64,000 bases of DNA, taken from JAIRNF01 sp031551125 (GTDB lineage: Bacteria; Bacteroidota; Bacteroidia; Bacteroidales; UBA932). Below the pieces are notes generated by a model that did not search any database, was not told the origin of the DNA, and worked only from the letters and a program-made list of their open reading frames with translations. How positions within the stretch are numbered: position 1 is the first letter of the stretch; each line of letters begins with the position of its first letter. Location of the stretch: assembly GCA_031551125.1 (NCBI GenBank), contig JAVBOB010000007.1:111173-175172 (forward strand). The letters are read 5' to 3'. Positions 44,901 to 52,900 of this stretch are shown piece after piece. Both the position numbers and the translations under genes were made by a program.

Positions 44901-44945
44901 ACCGAGCAGCACGCACAGCAATAAAGAGAGTAGCTTCTTTCTCAT
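41940..44945 (-). CDS. SusC/RagA-family TonB-dependent outer-membrane transporter
   Basis: 1001 aa. Signal peptide (MRKKLLSLLLCVLLGSAAAFGQ), a carboxypeptidase-D-regulatory-like domain (~25-100: ISGTITGAEDGQPVSYATVIVKGTS), the TonB box region with the SusC signature (LDETVVIGYGTVKKRDVAGSV), the plug (VLIRGRGSMNADTDPLYIIDGV and NPDDIESIDILKDGASASIYGAQAANGVIF-like segments) and a ~22-strand barrel to the final aromatic-rich TYSIGLKLDF. Imports ligands across the outer membrane using TonB energy. It lies 24 bases after the S51 gene (paralogue 2) and 12 bases before susD, so it is firmly in the operon. Confidence 0.96.
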   Translation of the reverse strand: MRKKLLSLLLCVLLGSAAAFGQTKISGTITGAEDGQPVSYATVIVKGTSAVATSGEDGTYSITLPSGATTLEFSFFGMKTLEVVVGGRNLINVVMEPDNFMLDETVVIGYGTVKKRDVAGSVANIQSDDLSKAAVENFQKAMQGKAAGVQVTSASGTPGGAVSILIRGRGSMNADTDPLYIIDGVQVTTGEQGGGILNSTDALAGLNPDDIESIDILKDGASASIYGAQAANGVIFITTKKGKAGKTNFSFKSSWGWQTVANTIPVLNGPQFAELALTSYKNLYGPNGTMYLQKLADYQGRGWGDDGYSNAPSYDWFDAVFKIGFTQEYQISMSGGNDKTTFFISAGYMDDNGTMMNTWFKRASARLNLNHEITKWLKFSTSNSFNNVNQRQTTTTGSANPARVAFLMQPTNAIYDSDGNYIPNINDGYYEHNIVQVLDYNKYTGTSNKWTSGNDFEFKIIDGLTFKSSYGVDYMEMNEHQFIDPRTRQGKDAKGQVSAANSRVTKLQTDQVVNYQRMLGENHRLNAMVGFSFVKSVRTSNGSTGRGIANPDMQLLSSTAIPFEVYETYTGFKTMGLFGRLGYTFKDKYILTATVRRDGSSRFGAEERFGTFPSISGAWRMSAEPFMQGFKFLNDFKWKASYGVTGNSNIGNFIARRLYTGIGEYDGQAAIYPSTIGNDALTWEESHSANFGLSASMFKNRISLDVDYYITNTKNLLYYRPIPSQTGFTTMPDNIGGVRNTGWEFLVSSINIETAKGFKWASNLNFSFTHNEVTSLIEGNEIVGGYKVGESITSERAYRWAGVNPSDGRPMYYDKDNYITYNPRPEDRIWTPGTDPTFFGGLTNTLSYKGIELSFTFQFQQGARSYWSDKSPLIDYAADCNSYLPVYEEYWRNPGDRTWVAKPMYQNLYPASARPATSPNDASTLMYEKTDFIKLKTVSLSYTLPKKWTSKAHLASAQIYAQAYNLWTTTTYPGYDPEFSGSDRGTYPQSKTYSIGLKLDF

Positions 44946-44969
44946 AATGCTTGGATGTTTTTAAGTTAT

Positions 44970-45860
44970 TTAATTGGCATTTGTGATTTGTTTATGGGGA
45001 ATTTTATAGGTATCGCCCGAAAGCAGGATGTGCATTACAATCTTATCGGCTGATAGGTTTCCGTTCTTATCTGTGCGAGGAGCGGTAGCAAAATCAGGCT
45101 CGAATACCATAACGCTGCCTTCTCCAAATACTTCGAAGCTATTGTCGGGCTTTACAATAATGGCGGTAGCCTCGTCAATGCCAATACCCGTAAGCCGATG
45201 TTCTATAACAAGCGTAATAAGACGGTTTTCGCGTTTACGTTTTACAAAATGCTGGTCAATAATAGCATCTTCAACAAACCCAAAGCCTTCGGTTGTTTCA
45301 ACATTTCCTTTCATAATACAGGGAAATGATCCGTTATCGTTTTGGTTGATCAGCTCGCTACCGGTAAGCATAATTTTACTCATAACGGCAGCGCCGGCGC
45401 TAGTACCGCCAACAACTCCACCGTTTTTATGTATCTCTTTTATCTTATCGAAGAACTTAGTGCCTGCTAAGATTTTCGTTAGCTTACTTTGGTCGCCACC
45501 TGTGAAGTACACGCCTGTGGCGCCATTTAGCTTATTAAGGTTAGAGTCAAGATCGGCTTGCCCCTGTTCAAAGTAAACAAAATCGACATTTGCACAACCG
45601 TATTCTTTAAACTGGTTGGTTTGGTACACAGCCGTTTCGTAAGTATCTCCGCTGGCAAAGGGTACAACAACAATCTTTGCGCTGTCGCCACCGGCCAGCT
45701 CAATGTAACGCTTCATCATATACTCGGGTCTGTCGCCACCGCCAATAATAAAGAGGTGGCCTTTGACCGTGCTCTCTTTTTGCTGCGGCTCGGCTTGCCC
45801 ACATGATGAAAGAAGTGATATGAACGCTGTTCCTAGGAATAGAAGTAGCAGTTTTTTCAT
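44970..45860 (-). CDS. cyanophycinase-like S51 peptidase, lipoprotein (paralogue 2)
   Basis: 296 aa. Lipobox ISLLSSC (Cys20), then GQAEPQQKE. S51 core: LFIIGGGDRPEYMMKRYIELAGG, FTGGDQ (Gln124), nucleophile Ser154 in VGGTSAGAAVMS, D202-Q203-H204-F-V-K-R208-K-R210-E-N-R213 and Glu230 in GIDEATAI. This is a complete match to the residues I recall for cyanophycinase CphB: Ser/His/Glu plus the Asp-Gln-His-x3-Arg-x-Arg-x2-Arg pocket that reads the Asp-Arg unit. CphB enzymes cut multi-L-arginyl-poly-L-aspartate into beta-Asp-Arg dipeptides. First gene of the operon; the lipid anchor places it in the periplasm or on the surface, like secreted CphE-type enzymes. Other S51 activities (alpha-aspartyl dipeptidase) fit less well. 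Confidence 0.88.
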   Translation of the reverse strand: MKKLLLLFLGTAFISLLSSCGQAEPQQKESTVKGHLFIIGGGDRPEYMMKRYIELAGGDSAKIVVVPFASGDTYETAVYQTNQFKEYGCANVDFVYFEQGQADLDSNLNKLNGATGVYFTGGDQSKLTKILAGTKFFDKIKEIHKNGGVVGGTSAGAAVMSKIMLTGSELINQNDNGSFPCIMKGNVETTEGFGFVEDAIIDQHFVKRKRENRLITLVIEHRLTGIGIDEATAIIVKPDNSFEVFGEGSVMVFEPDFATAPRTDKNGNLSADKIVMHILLSGDTYKIPHKQITNAN

Positions 45861-45914
45861 GTTGAGGTTAGTGTTTTACGGTTAATTACTAGTTATGTGA
45901 GTATTGGGTGTTGG

Positions 45915-45922
45915 CAAAGATT
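45915..45922 (-). promoter_or_regulatory. possible -7 element of the S51/SusCD operon
   Basis: Minus-strand AATCTTTG is one mismatch from TAnnTTTG, 55 bases before the first start codon. No -33 match. Confidence 0.35.
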
Positions 45923-45965
45923 GTTTAGCAGTTCAGTAAGCGTATGCATGTATGGGTGTATACAC

Positions 45966-46024
45966 TTTGTGGTAAACAGAATTTGCTTACCACAAAACGT
46001 TTTCCGGCTTTATATTAAAGCCGG
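45966..46024. promoter_or_regulatory. two perfect palindromes upstream of the operon
   Basis: TTTGTGGTAA-N11-TTACCACAAA (45966-45996) and CCGGCTTTATATTAAAGCCGG (46004-46024). The second may end the M20 peptidase transcript (weak, no T-run); the first lies about 50-70 bases upstream of the possible -7 and has the look of an operator. Confidence 0.5.
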
Positions 46025-46107
46025 TAAGAAGCAATGGAAATGGGAAAGATTTTGATTTTCATTGGGTCAATAGGTGTATTAGGTTAGGTGTCAAAAAGCA
46101 TCGTGGT

Positions 46108-47199
46108 TTATGCTCGTATAAGTTCTAGGGCAATACGGGCTGAGTTTTCCAAATCTTTTAGTAATACAAACTCATCGTTAGCATGGGGGTTTTGTGCGCC
46201 GGTACCCAAGTTAATGGTTTTAATGCCTTTTGCGTTAAGCGAATTGGCATCGCTACCACCCCATGAGAGGCTTGCTTTAGGCTCAAGCCCCAAGTTTTTA
46301 AATACCTCAACAATGCGTTGGTAAGGCTTATCGGCTTCGGTAATGGTATAAGGGCGAAAGTCCCAATAGATATTACAATCAACCGTTCCGCCGTATTTTT
46401 TTGCCACTCGCTCAAAGGTTTCTTTTACTTTGGCAGCCTGCTCATCAACAATAGCCGGATTTTTGGAGCGTATCTCTCCTTGCATTTCCACCATTTCCGG
46501 TACAACGTTGGTGGCCGTACCGCCATTCATAATGCCAATATTAGCCGTTGTGTCGGGATTAATTCGTCCAAATGGAAAAGAGGACAACGCTTCTACGGCT
46601 ATTTGCACGGCGTTAACGCCTTTTTCCGGTGCAATACCGGAATGTGACGCCCTGCCGTTTACTTTAATGTTTAGCGATACTGCACCGCACGACTCGTTTA
46701 CAAACGTACCGGTGGGCAGATACGAATCAAAAATAAAACCTGTATCAATTTCCTTATCCAGCTGAAGGTTTACTGAGCCCAGCAGGCTGGTTTCTTCACA
46801 AGTGGTAAATGCCAGCGTAAAAGGGCGGATAGCAATACCTTTTTCGATAGCCGTTTTTACAGCGAACAAAATGGCCGACATACCAAGCCTATCGTCAACG
46901 CCTAGCACCGTAGTGCCGTCAGATGTAATACGGTCGGCATGAAATATGGGCTTCACATCTTTCGTAGGGCGAGCCGTATCCATGTGCGCTATCAACACAA
47001 AATTACCGCCACCGTTTACTTTACATACAATGTTACCGGTATTGCAGCCGGTATGGGGTGCAGAGTCGTCCTCATACGGAGAAAGGCCTAACTTTTTGAG
47101 AAAATTAATGATAAACTCGGCAACAGGTTTTTCATTGCCGGATGTGGCGTTAATGCGGATAAGCTCGAGAAAAAGGTTGGTAAGTTCTTGCGTTTTCAT
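46108..47199 (-). CDS. M20-family peptidase, PepT-like
   Basis: 363 aa, no signal peptide, so cytoplasmic. Zinc ligands and catalytic residues are seen in VLIAHMDTARP (His, Asp), GVDDRLGMSAI (bridging Asp), TTCEETSLLGS (catalytic Glu and ligand Glu), FIFDSYLPTG (Asp) and NPHANDEFV (last His). The dimerisation/lid domain (~175-285, VNGRASHSGIAPEKGVNAVQIA) is present. PepT-like members cut di- or tripeptides from the N terminus; some of the family act on acylated amino acids. It is encoded just upstream of the S51/SusCD operon (247-base gap) and divergent from the YfcC transporter, so it could process imported dipeptides such as beta-Asp-Arg, which is speculative. Confidence 0.85.
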   Translation of the reverse strand: MKTQELTNLFLELIRINATSGNEKPVAEFIINFLKKLGLSPYEDDSAPHTGCNTGNIVCKVNGGGNFVLIAHMDTARPTKDVKPIFHADRITSDGTTVLGVDDRLGMSAILFAVKTAIEKGIAIRPFTLAFTTCEETSLLGSVNLQLDKEIDTGFIFDSYLPTGTFVNESCGAVSLNIKVNGRASHSGIAPEKGVNAVQIAVEALSSFPFGRINPDTTANIGIMNGGTATNVVPEMVEMQGEIRSKNPAIVDEQAAKVKETFERVAKKYGGTVDCNIYWDFRPYTITEADKPYQRIVEVFKNLGLEPKASLSWGGSDANSLNAKGIKTINLGTGAQNPHANDEFVLLKDLENSARIALELIRA

Positions 47200-47559
47200 A
47201 GTAAATAGGTATTATAGTTGATGATATTAGGTTTCTGGGAGAAAGGCTCATAGCATGAGCTGTAGTGTGGCTACTGACCAATCCGCTACTCAACGTTTCT
47301 TTCAGAAAAATATACCGAAAACTAAAAATACCCATGATATAGACCTTGCATTAAGTTTTTTGACAAGAACAAAATACTTGGGGCAAACATACCCAATTTT
47401 TTGCCAAATAAAAAAATGAAAATATGTATTTTGATGCAAATTTTATATATTGCTCTGATTATGAAAATATTATAAGCATTTTTAGGCTTGTAAAAATCAT
47501 TTATCCAAAAAATATTATAATATTGCACGCCGAAAACCATTAACCAATATCTAATTCCT
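47200..47559. other. divergent promoter region between peptidase and transporter genes
   Basis: AT-rich, no gene. A TATATTTT (one mismatch to -7) on the minus strand at 47307-47314 could serve the peptidase. TAATATTG at 47518-47525 could serve the transporter. GCTCATAGCATGAGC (47247-47261) is a palindrome. Both genes may be co-regulated from here. Confidence 0.4.
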
Positions 47560-49158
47560 ATGAGCAAGAAAAAACGGGCTATTCCCCACACCTACGTTAT
47601 TATTTTTTCCATTATTGTGCTTTGCGCTATCCTCACATGGGTGGTGCCGGGCGGTGAGTACGTGAAAACCACAACCGTAGTTAACGGTACAGAGCAAGCT
47701 ACGGTTGAGTTTCGTAATATTGAGCACCAGCCTCAAACGTGGCAAATATTTTCTGCACTTATTAAAGGCTTTGTACGTCAATCTAACATTATCATCTTTG
47801 TGCTTACTATTGGTGGCGCCTTTTGGATTGTAAACCACACCAAGGCTATTGATGCAGGTATACTCTCGTTTCTTCGCCGTACCAAGCGACTTGAGAACTA
47901 CGGTTGGCTGCGAAAGTTGGGGGTAGATAACATTGTTATCGTGCTTATCATGATACTTTTTAGCCTGTTTGGTTCGGTGTTCGGGATGAGCGAAGAAACC
48001 ATTGTATTTATAGCCATAGTCATTCCGCTGGCTATATCTATGGGTTATGACTCTATTGTGGGCGTTGGCATGGTATATGTTGCTGCGCACGTGGGTTTTT
48101 CAGGTGCCGTACTTAACCCCTTTACCATTGGTATTGCACAAGGTATGGCCGGACTTCCGCTATTCTCGGGTATCGAGTACCGTATGTTTTGCTGGGTGGT
48201 GCTTACTACCATTGCTATTATTGTAGTGCTTCGCTATGCACACAAAGTGAAGAAAAACCCCGCCAAGTCTATCATGTACCATGAAGATGCATATTGGCGT
48301 GAAAAAACAAAGGAGGACGTTGAAGGCATTACATATAGCCGTCCGAAATCAGCGATTGTAAGCTACCTGCTAACCTTGGCTGCCTTAGTAGCTTTTTCTA
48401 TATACTACCCACACACTACACTCACCATCGGTAACAGTGCGTTCGATGTTCCGTACCTGTTGCCGATACTAGCTGCGTTGTTTGCTATTATTGGGTTTAT
48501 GGGTTTACGCAAGTCGGTACATTTTTTTGTGCTTACTATTTTTGCCTTTACCATTGTTTTCTTGGTGGTTGGCGTAATGGGATACAGCTGGTACCTTACC
48601 GAACTATGCGCGCTTTTCTTGGCCATGGGCTTACTTAGCGGCATTGCTGCCGGATACTCGGCCAACAACATTGCCAAGCTGTTTATTGAAGGTTCTAAAG
48701 ATATTTTATCAGCCGCATTAATTGTTGGTTTAGCCGGCGGTATTATTGTTATTCTAGAAGATGGACGGATTATTGATACCATTCTTCACGGTCTTTCACA
48801 GGCTATGGGCGAGGCCGGAAAGTTTGTATCAGTAAGCGTAATGTACACCATCCAAACGCTTATCAATATTATTATTCCTTCGGGTAGCGCAAAGGCTGCG
48901 CTTACTATGCCTATTATGGCACCCTTCTCCGACTTACTGGGTATATCACGTCAGGCAACTGTAATGGCCTTTCAATTTGGAGATGGCTTTACTAATATGA
49001 TTACACCTACATCCGGTGTGCTTATTGCTGTTCTTGGTATTGCCCGTATTCCTTATGGAAAATGGTTGCGCTGGGTATGGCCGTTTATTTTATTCCTTTT
49101 CTTGCTTGGCTTTTTGCTACTGCTACCAACGGTTACCATGAAGTTAAACGGATTTTAA
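47560..49158 (+). CDS. YfcC-family inner-membrane transporter
   Basis: 532 aa with about 12-13 membrane helices. The N-terminus KKRAIPHTYVIIFSIIVLCAILTWVVPGGEY, the GSVFGMSEETIVFIAIVIPLA and GAVLNPFTIGIAQGMAGLPLFSG blocks, and the C-terminal PSGSAKAALTMPIMAPFSDLLGISRQATVMAFQFGDGFTN and MITPTSGVLIAVLGIARIPYGKW are diagnostic of the YfcC/ArcD-like ion-transporter group. Relatives carry basic amino acids, dipeptides or dicarboxylates. Divergent from the M20 peptidase by 360 bases and near the S51/SusCD operon, so arginine, ornithine or dipeptide transport is a reasonable guess. Substrate not shown by sequence. Confidence 0.85.
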   Translation: MSKKKRAIPHTYVIIFSIIVLCAILTWVVPGGEYVKTTTVVNGTEQATVEFRNIEHQPQTWQIFSALIKGFVRQSNIIIFVLTIGGAFWIVNHTKAIDAGILSFLRRTKRLENYGWLRKLGVDNIVIVLIMILFSLFGSVFGMSEETIVFIAIVIPLAISMGYDSIVGVGMVYVAAHVGFSGAVLNPFTIGIAQGMAGLPLFSGIEYRMFCWVVLTTIAIIVVLRYAHKVKKNPAKSIMYHEDAYWREKTKEDVEGITYSRPKSAIVSYLLTLAALVAFSIYYPHTTLTIGNSAFDVPYLLPILAALFAIIGFMGLRKSVHFFVLTIFAFTIVFLVVGVMGYSWYLTELCALFLAMGLLSGIAAGYSANNIAKLFIEGSKDILSAALIVGLAGGIIVILEDGRIIDTILHGLSQAMGEAGKFVSVSVMYTIQTLINIIIPSGSAKAALTMPIMAPFSDLLGISRQATVMAFQFGDGFTNMITPTSGVLIAVLGIARIPYGKWLRWVWPFILFLFLLGFLLLLPTVTMKLNGF

Positions 49159-49223
49159 CTTAGCGTATTTTCAGTTTTGCTTAAGCAAATTTCAATTTGT
49201 AGCTCAGTTTGACAGATAAATAA

Positions 49224-49231
49224 TATCTTTG
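49224..49231 (+). promoter_or_regulatory. -7 promoter element before ruvA
   Basis: TATCTTTG matches TAnnTTTG, 54 bases before the ruvA ATG; TTTG at 49208 is too close for a -33. Confidence 0.5.
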
Positions 49232-49285
49232 TAAATTATAGCAAGCTATTAGCTCGAACATATTTTTGTCAAATCGGCTTATAAC

Positions 49286-49867
49286 ATGTACGAAAGTATT
49301 CGCGGAACCATTACAAACCTCACGCCCGCCGCTGCTATAGTAGAGGTGGGCGGTTTGGGTTATTACATCAACATATCGTTACAAACCTATACGAAGATAG
49401 GAGCTGAACGCAATGTGTACCTGCTGTTGCACCATGTGGTGCGAGAGGATGCACAGCTGCTGTTTGGCTTTTTTGATGATGAGGAACGCGAAGTATTTCG
49501 TCAGCTTATCAGCGTTACGGGTGTTGGCGTTAATACAGCTCGAGTTATGCTTTCATCTCTTTCATCAGAGGATGTTGTTGCTGCTATTGAAAAGGAGGAT
49601 GTAGCAAAGCTGAAGGGAGTGAAAGGGATTGGCATAAAAACCGCACAGCGTATAATTGTTGACCTTAAGGGTAAGGTAAAAGAGGCAACGCTATCAGGCA
49701 AGCTGAGTTCTACACCTGCAGGAACAGCCAGAACCGAAGCGATGGCTGCACTTGTTACGTTGGGCTTCTCTCGACCTTTAGTAGAAAAAACGCTAGATGC
49801 GCTTATAAGCAAAGGAAGTACCTCTACCGTAGAGGATTTGATAAAGCAGGCGTTAAAACAAATGTAG
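49286..49867 (+). CDS. ruvA: Holliday junction branch-migration protein RuvA
   Basis: 193 aa. Domain I OB fold (MYESIRGTITNLTPAAAIVEVGGLGYYINISLQT), domain II with two helix-hairpin-helix motifs (LISVTGVGVNTARVMLSSL and LKGVKGIGIKTAQRIIVDLKGKV), a flexible linker (~140-150) and domain III (AMAALVTLGFSRPLVEKTLDALI), which contacts RuvB. Length matches the family. sprA follows after 81 bases; this ruvA-sprA-gcvH order is, as I recall, common in Bacteroidota genomes, without a known functional reason. Confidence 0.96.
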   Translation: MYESIRGTITNLTPAAAIVEVGGLGYYINISLQTYTKIGAERNVYLLLHHVVREDAQLLFGFFDDEEREVFRQLISVTGVGVNTARVMLSSLSSEDVVAAIEKEDVAKLKGVKGIGIKTAQRIIVDLKGKVKEATLSGKLSSTPAGTARTEAMAALVTLGFSRPLVEKTLDALISKGSTSTVEDLIKQALKQM

Positions 49868-49948
49868 CTTGCAGTTGAAGCAGCTTGTGTACACCCCAGT
49901 ACATTGTACCCATAAGAAAGTTAAGTGGACTAACCAGAAAAATTACAA

Positions 49949-52900
49949 ATGCTTAAAAAAGGCTGTTTACTACTTACCGTGATACTGTTCTTGTGCTTTT
50001 CCGAAGGTTTAGCACAAATGCTTTCTACCGGATCTACATGGTATAATCCAATGTTGGAGGAAGTAGTGGAGCTAGACCCTAATACCGGTAGCTACTTCTT
50101 TTACAAGCTTCAGGGTGGAAAAAAGGAAGCTATCCCTTATAAAATTCTCAGCCAAGAAGAGTTTAATAAGTTTCAACAGCAGGAAGCAATTCGTAAAGGT
50201 TGGATAGAGAAACGTAGCTCTGCAACATCAGCGCAGCGTGGAGCACAAGGCGGTATAATTCCTACAATACGGGTTAACAATGAGGCTTTCGGGACAATAT
50301 TCGGAGGAAACGAAATTTCTATCAACCCTCAAGGTAGTGCGGAAGTTATTTTTGGGGTAAATAGTACAAAGACCGATAATCCGATGATTCCTACGCAGTT
50401 CAGACGCTCTACCGGATTTGACTTTGATGCTAAGCTGCAATTTAATGTAACGGGAAAAATAGGGGAGCGGTTAAAGCTGAACTTTAACTACAATACTGAT
50501 GCAACCTTTGATTTTGAGCAGGAAATAAAGCTGGAATATACCGGAGACGAAGATGATATTATTCAAAAAATAGAAGCCGGAAATGTGTCATTTCCATTGT
50601 CGGGTACGCTTATTACAGGTAGCCAAAGCTTATTTGGGATAAAAACAGAATTAAAATTCGGAAAGTTATCGTTTACCGGATTGGTATCTCAACAGCGGTC
50701 GCAATCAAAAGAAATTTTAGTGCAGGGCGGAGCGCAGAGTCGCAACTTCGAACTTCAAATTGATAGCTATGATGCCAACCGCCACTTTTTTCTGTCACAG
50801 GTTTTTCATGACAACTACGACAAGTCGCTACGAAACCTTCCCCTTATTCAATCGGGTATAAATATTACCAAGGTAGAAGTTTGGGTAACCAATAAGACTA
50901 ACCGCTTTGACGATTCCCGTAGCATTGTAGCATTTACCGACCTTGGTGAGCCTACCGTACTGCAAGACCCAACGCTTGGAATAGGCGTTCCTCCTCCATA
51001 TCCTGAAGATGCTGCCAATAGCTTATTTACTACAAAAGTGAATAAGGATGATATCCGGAATATTAATAATGTTACCAGCTACCTTACAGGCTTGGGTTAT
51101 GAGGGAGCTCGTAACTATGAAAAGTTGGAAAACGCCCGTAAGCTACAGCTGGGAACCGACTATACGGTGAATGCGGAGCTGGGCTATATCTCTTTATCAT
51201 CAGCGCTTAACTATGACGAGGTGCTTGCCGTAGCTTTTGAATATACGGTAAATGGGATAACCAAGAAGGTAGGGGAGCTCTCTACGGATGGAGTTATATC
51301 GCCCAACGCGTTGTCGGTAAAGCTGCTGAAGGGAACCAACCAATCTCCTTCACTGGTACTTTGGCGTTTGATGATGAAGAACGTTTACAGCTTGGATGCG
51401 TACCAGCTAAGCAAGGAAAACTTCGTACTTGATGTGTACTATGAAGATAGCCAAGCGGGTACAGAGTTGCCCTATATTTCAGAGGGAAACATTAGCAACA
51501 AACCATTGATTCAGGTACTGAACCTTGATAACCTGAACTCCCAAAACGACCCACACCCCGATGGAGTGTTCGACTTTGTAAACAACGTAACCGTAATTGC
51601 ATCCCAGGGAGCTATTATTTTTCCGGCAGTAGAACCTTTTGGTAGCTACTTGGCAAGTAAAATCGGCAATCCGGCTATTGCATCAAAGTATGTTTATCAG
51701 GAGCTATATGACTCTACGCTTACCAAAGCGCGGGAGGTTGCCGAGAAAAACAAGTTTAAGCTGATGGGTAGCTACCAGTCTGAAATAGCTTCAGAAATAT
51801 ACCTTAATGCTGTAAATATACCCGAAGGTTCGGTTATAGTTACCGCAGGAAGTATGAAGCTTGTTGAGAACGTTGACTACATTGTGAACTACACAATGGG
51901 TACGGTTCGTATTATCAATCCGGGTTATCTTGAATCATCGGTTCCCATTAAGGTTTCTGTGGAAGACCGCGGGCTGTTCAACATCATTCAGAAAACGATG
52001 TATGGCGCTCACATGAACTATCAGGTCAATAAAGATTTCAATATAGGCGCAACATTCCTCGGCTTGCATGAGCGACCGCTAACCACTAAAGCCTCGTTTG
52101 GTAACGACCCTATGTCGAATATGATGTGGGGTGTTAATGCGTCATACAGAACAGAGTCGCGCTGGTTGACCAAGATGGTAGATAAGCTGCCGTTCATTGA
52201 AACTAAGGCTCCTTCAACAATAAGTGTCGATGCTGAGTTTGCCCAGCTTATTCCGGGTCAATCATCGTCTGTAAGCGGTAAAACATTTGTGGATGACTTT
52301 GACGGAACACAAACGGCTATGGACCTTCGCAGCGTTTTAGCGTGGAACTTGGCCAGTACTCCTCAGGGAATGTTTGCGGAGGCAATGAATAGCAACGATA
52401 TTAAGTATGGTTTCCGCCGTTCAAAGTTTGCGTGGTACTCTGTTTCAATTGATTTCCTTCGTAGTACACAGGCAACTCCTTCTTACATTCGGTCTAACCC
52501 TACGAAGTATCGTAATAACCACTTTGTTCGAGAGATTTCGGTGAAAGAAATTTATCCTAACCGTGATATTATAACCGGCTCGCCTACTTATATTCCAACG
52601 CTTAGCTGGGCGTTTTACCCAACAGTAAGAGGTCCGTATAACTACCAAACTTCTTTTGGAAAGATTAATACCGATGGTTTATTTACTAACCCTAAAGAGC
52701 AGTGGGGGGGTATAATGCGGTCGCTGCCGGAAACCGATTTTGAAACGGCTAACTACGAGTACATCGAATTTTGGTTGATGGACCCCTTTGTGTATAATCC
52801 GAACGCTGAGGGCGGCGATCTGTACATTAACTTGGGTGATGTATCAGAAGATATTTTGAAGGATGGCTACAAGCAGTATGAAAACGGTTTGCCTTATCCT

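Noticed and set aside
45028..45576. 182-residue plus-strand frame
   Set aside because: Antisense shadow of the S51 gene with intact catalytic motifs on the other strand.
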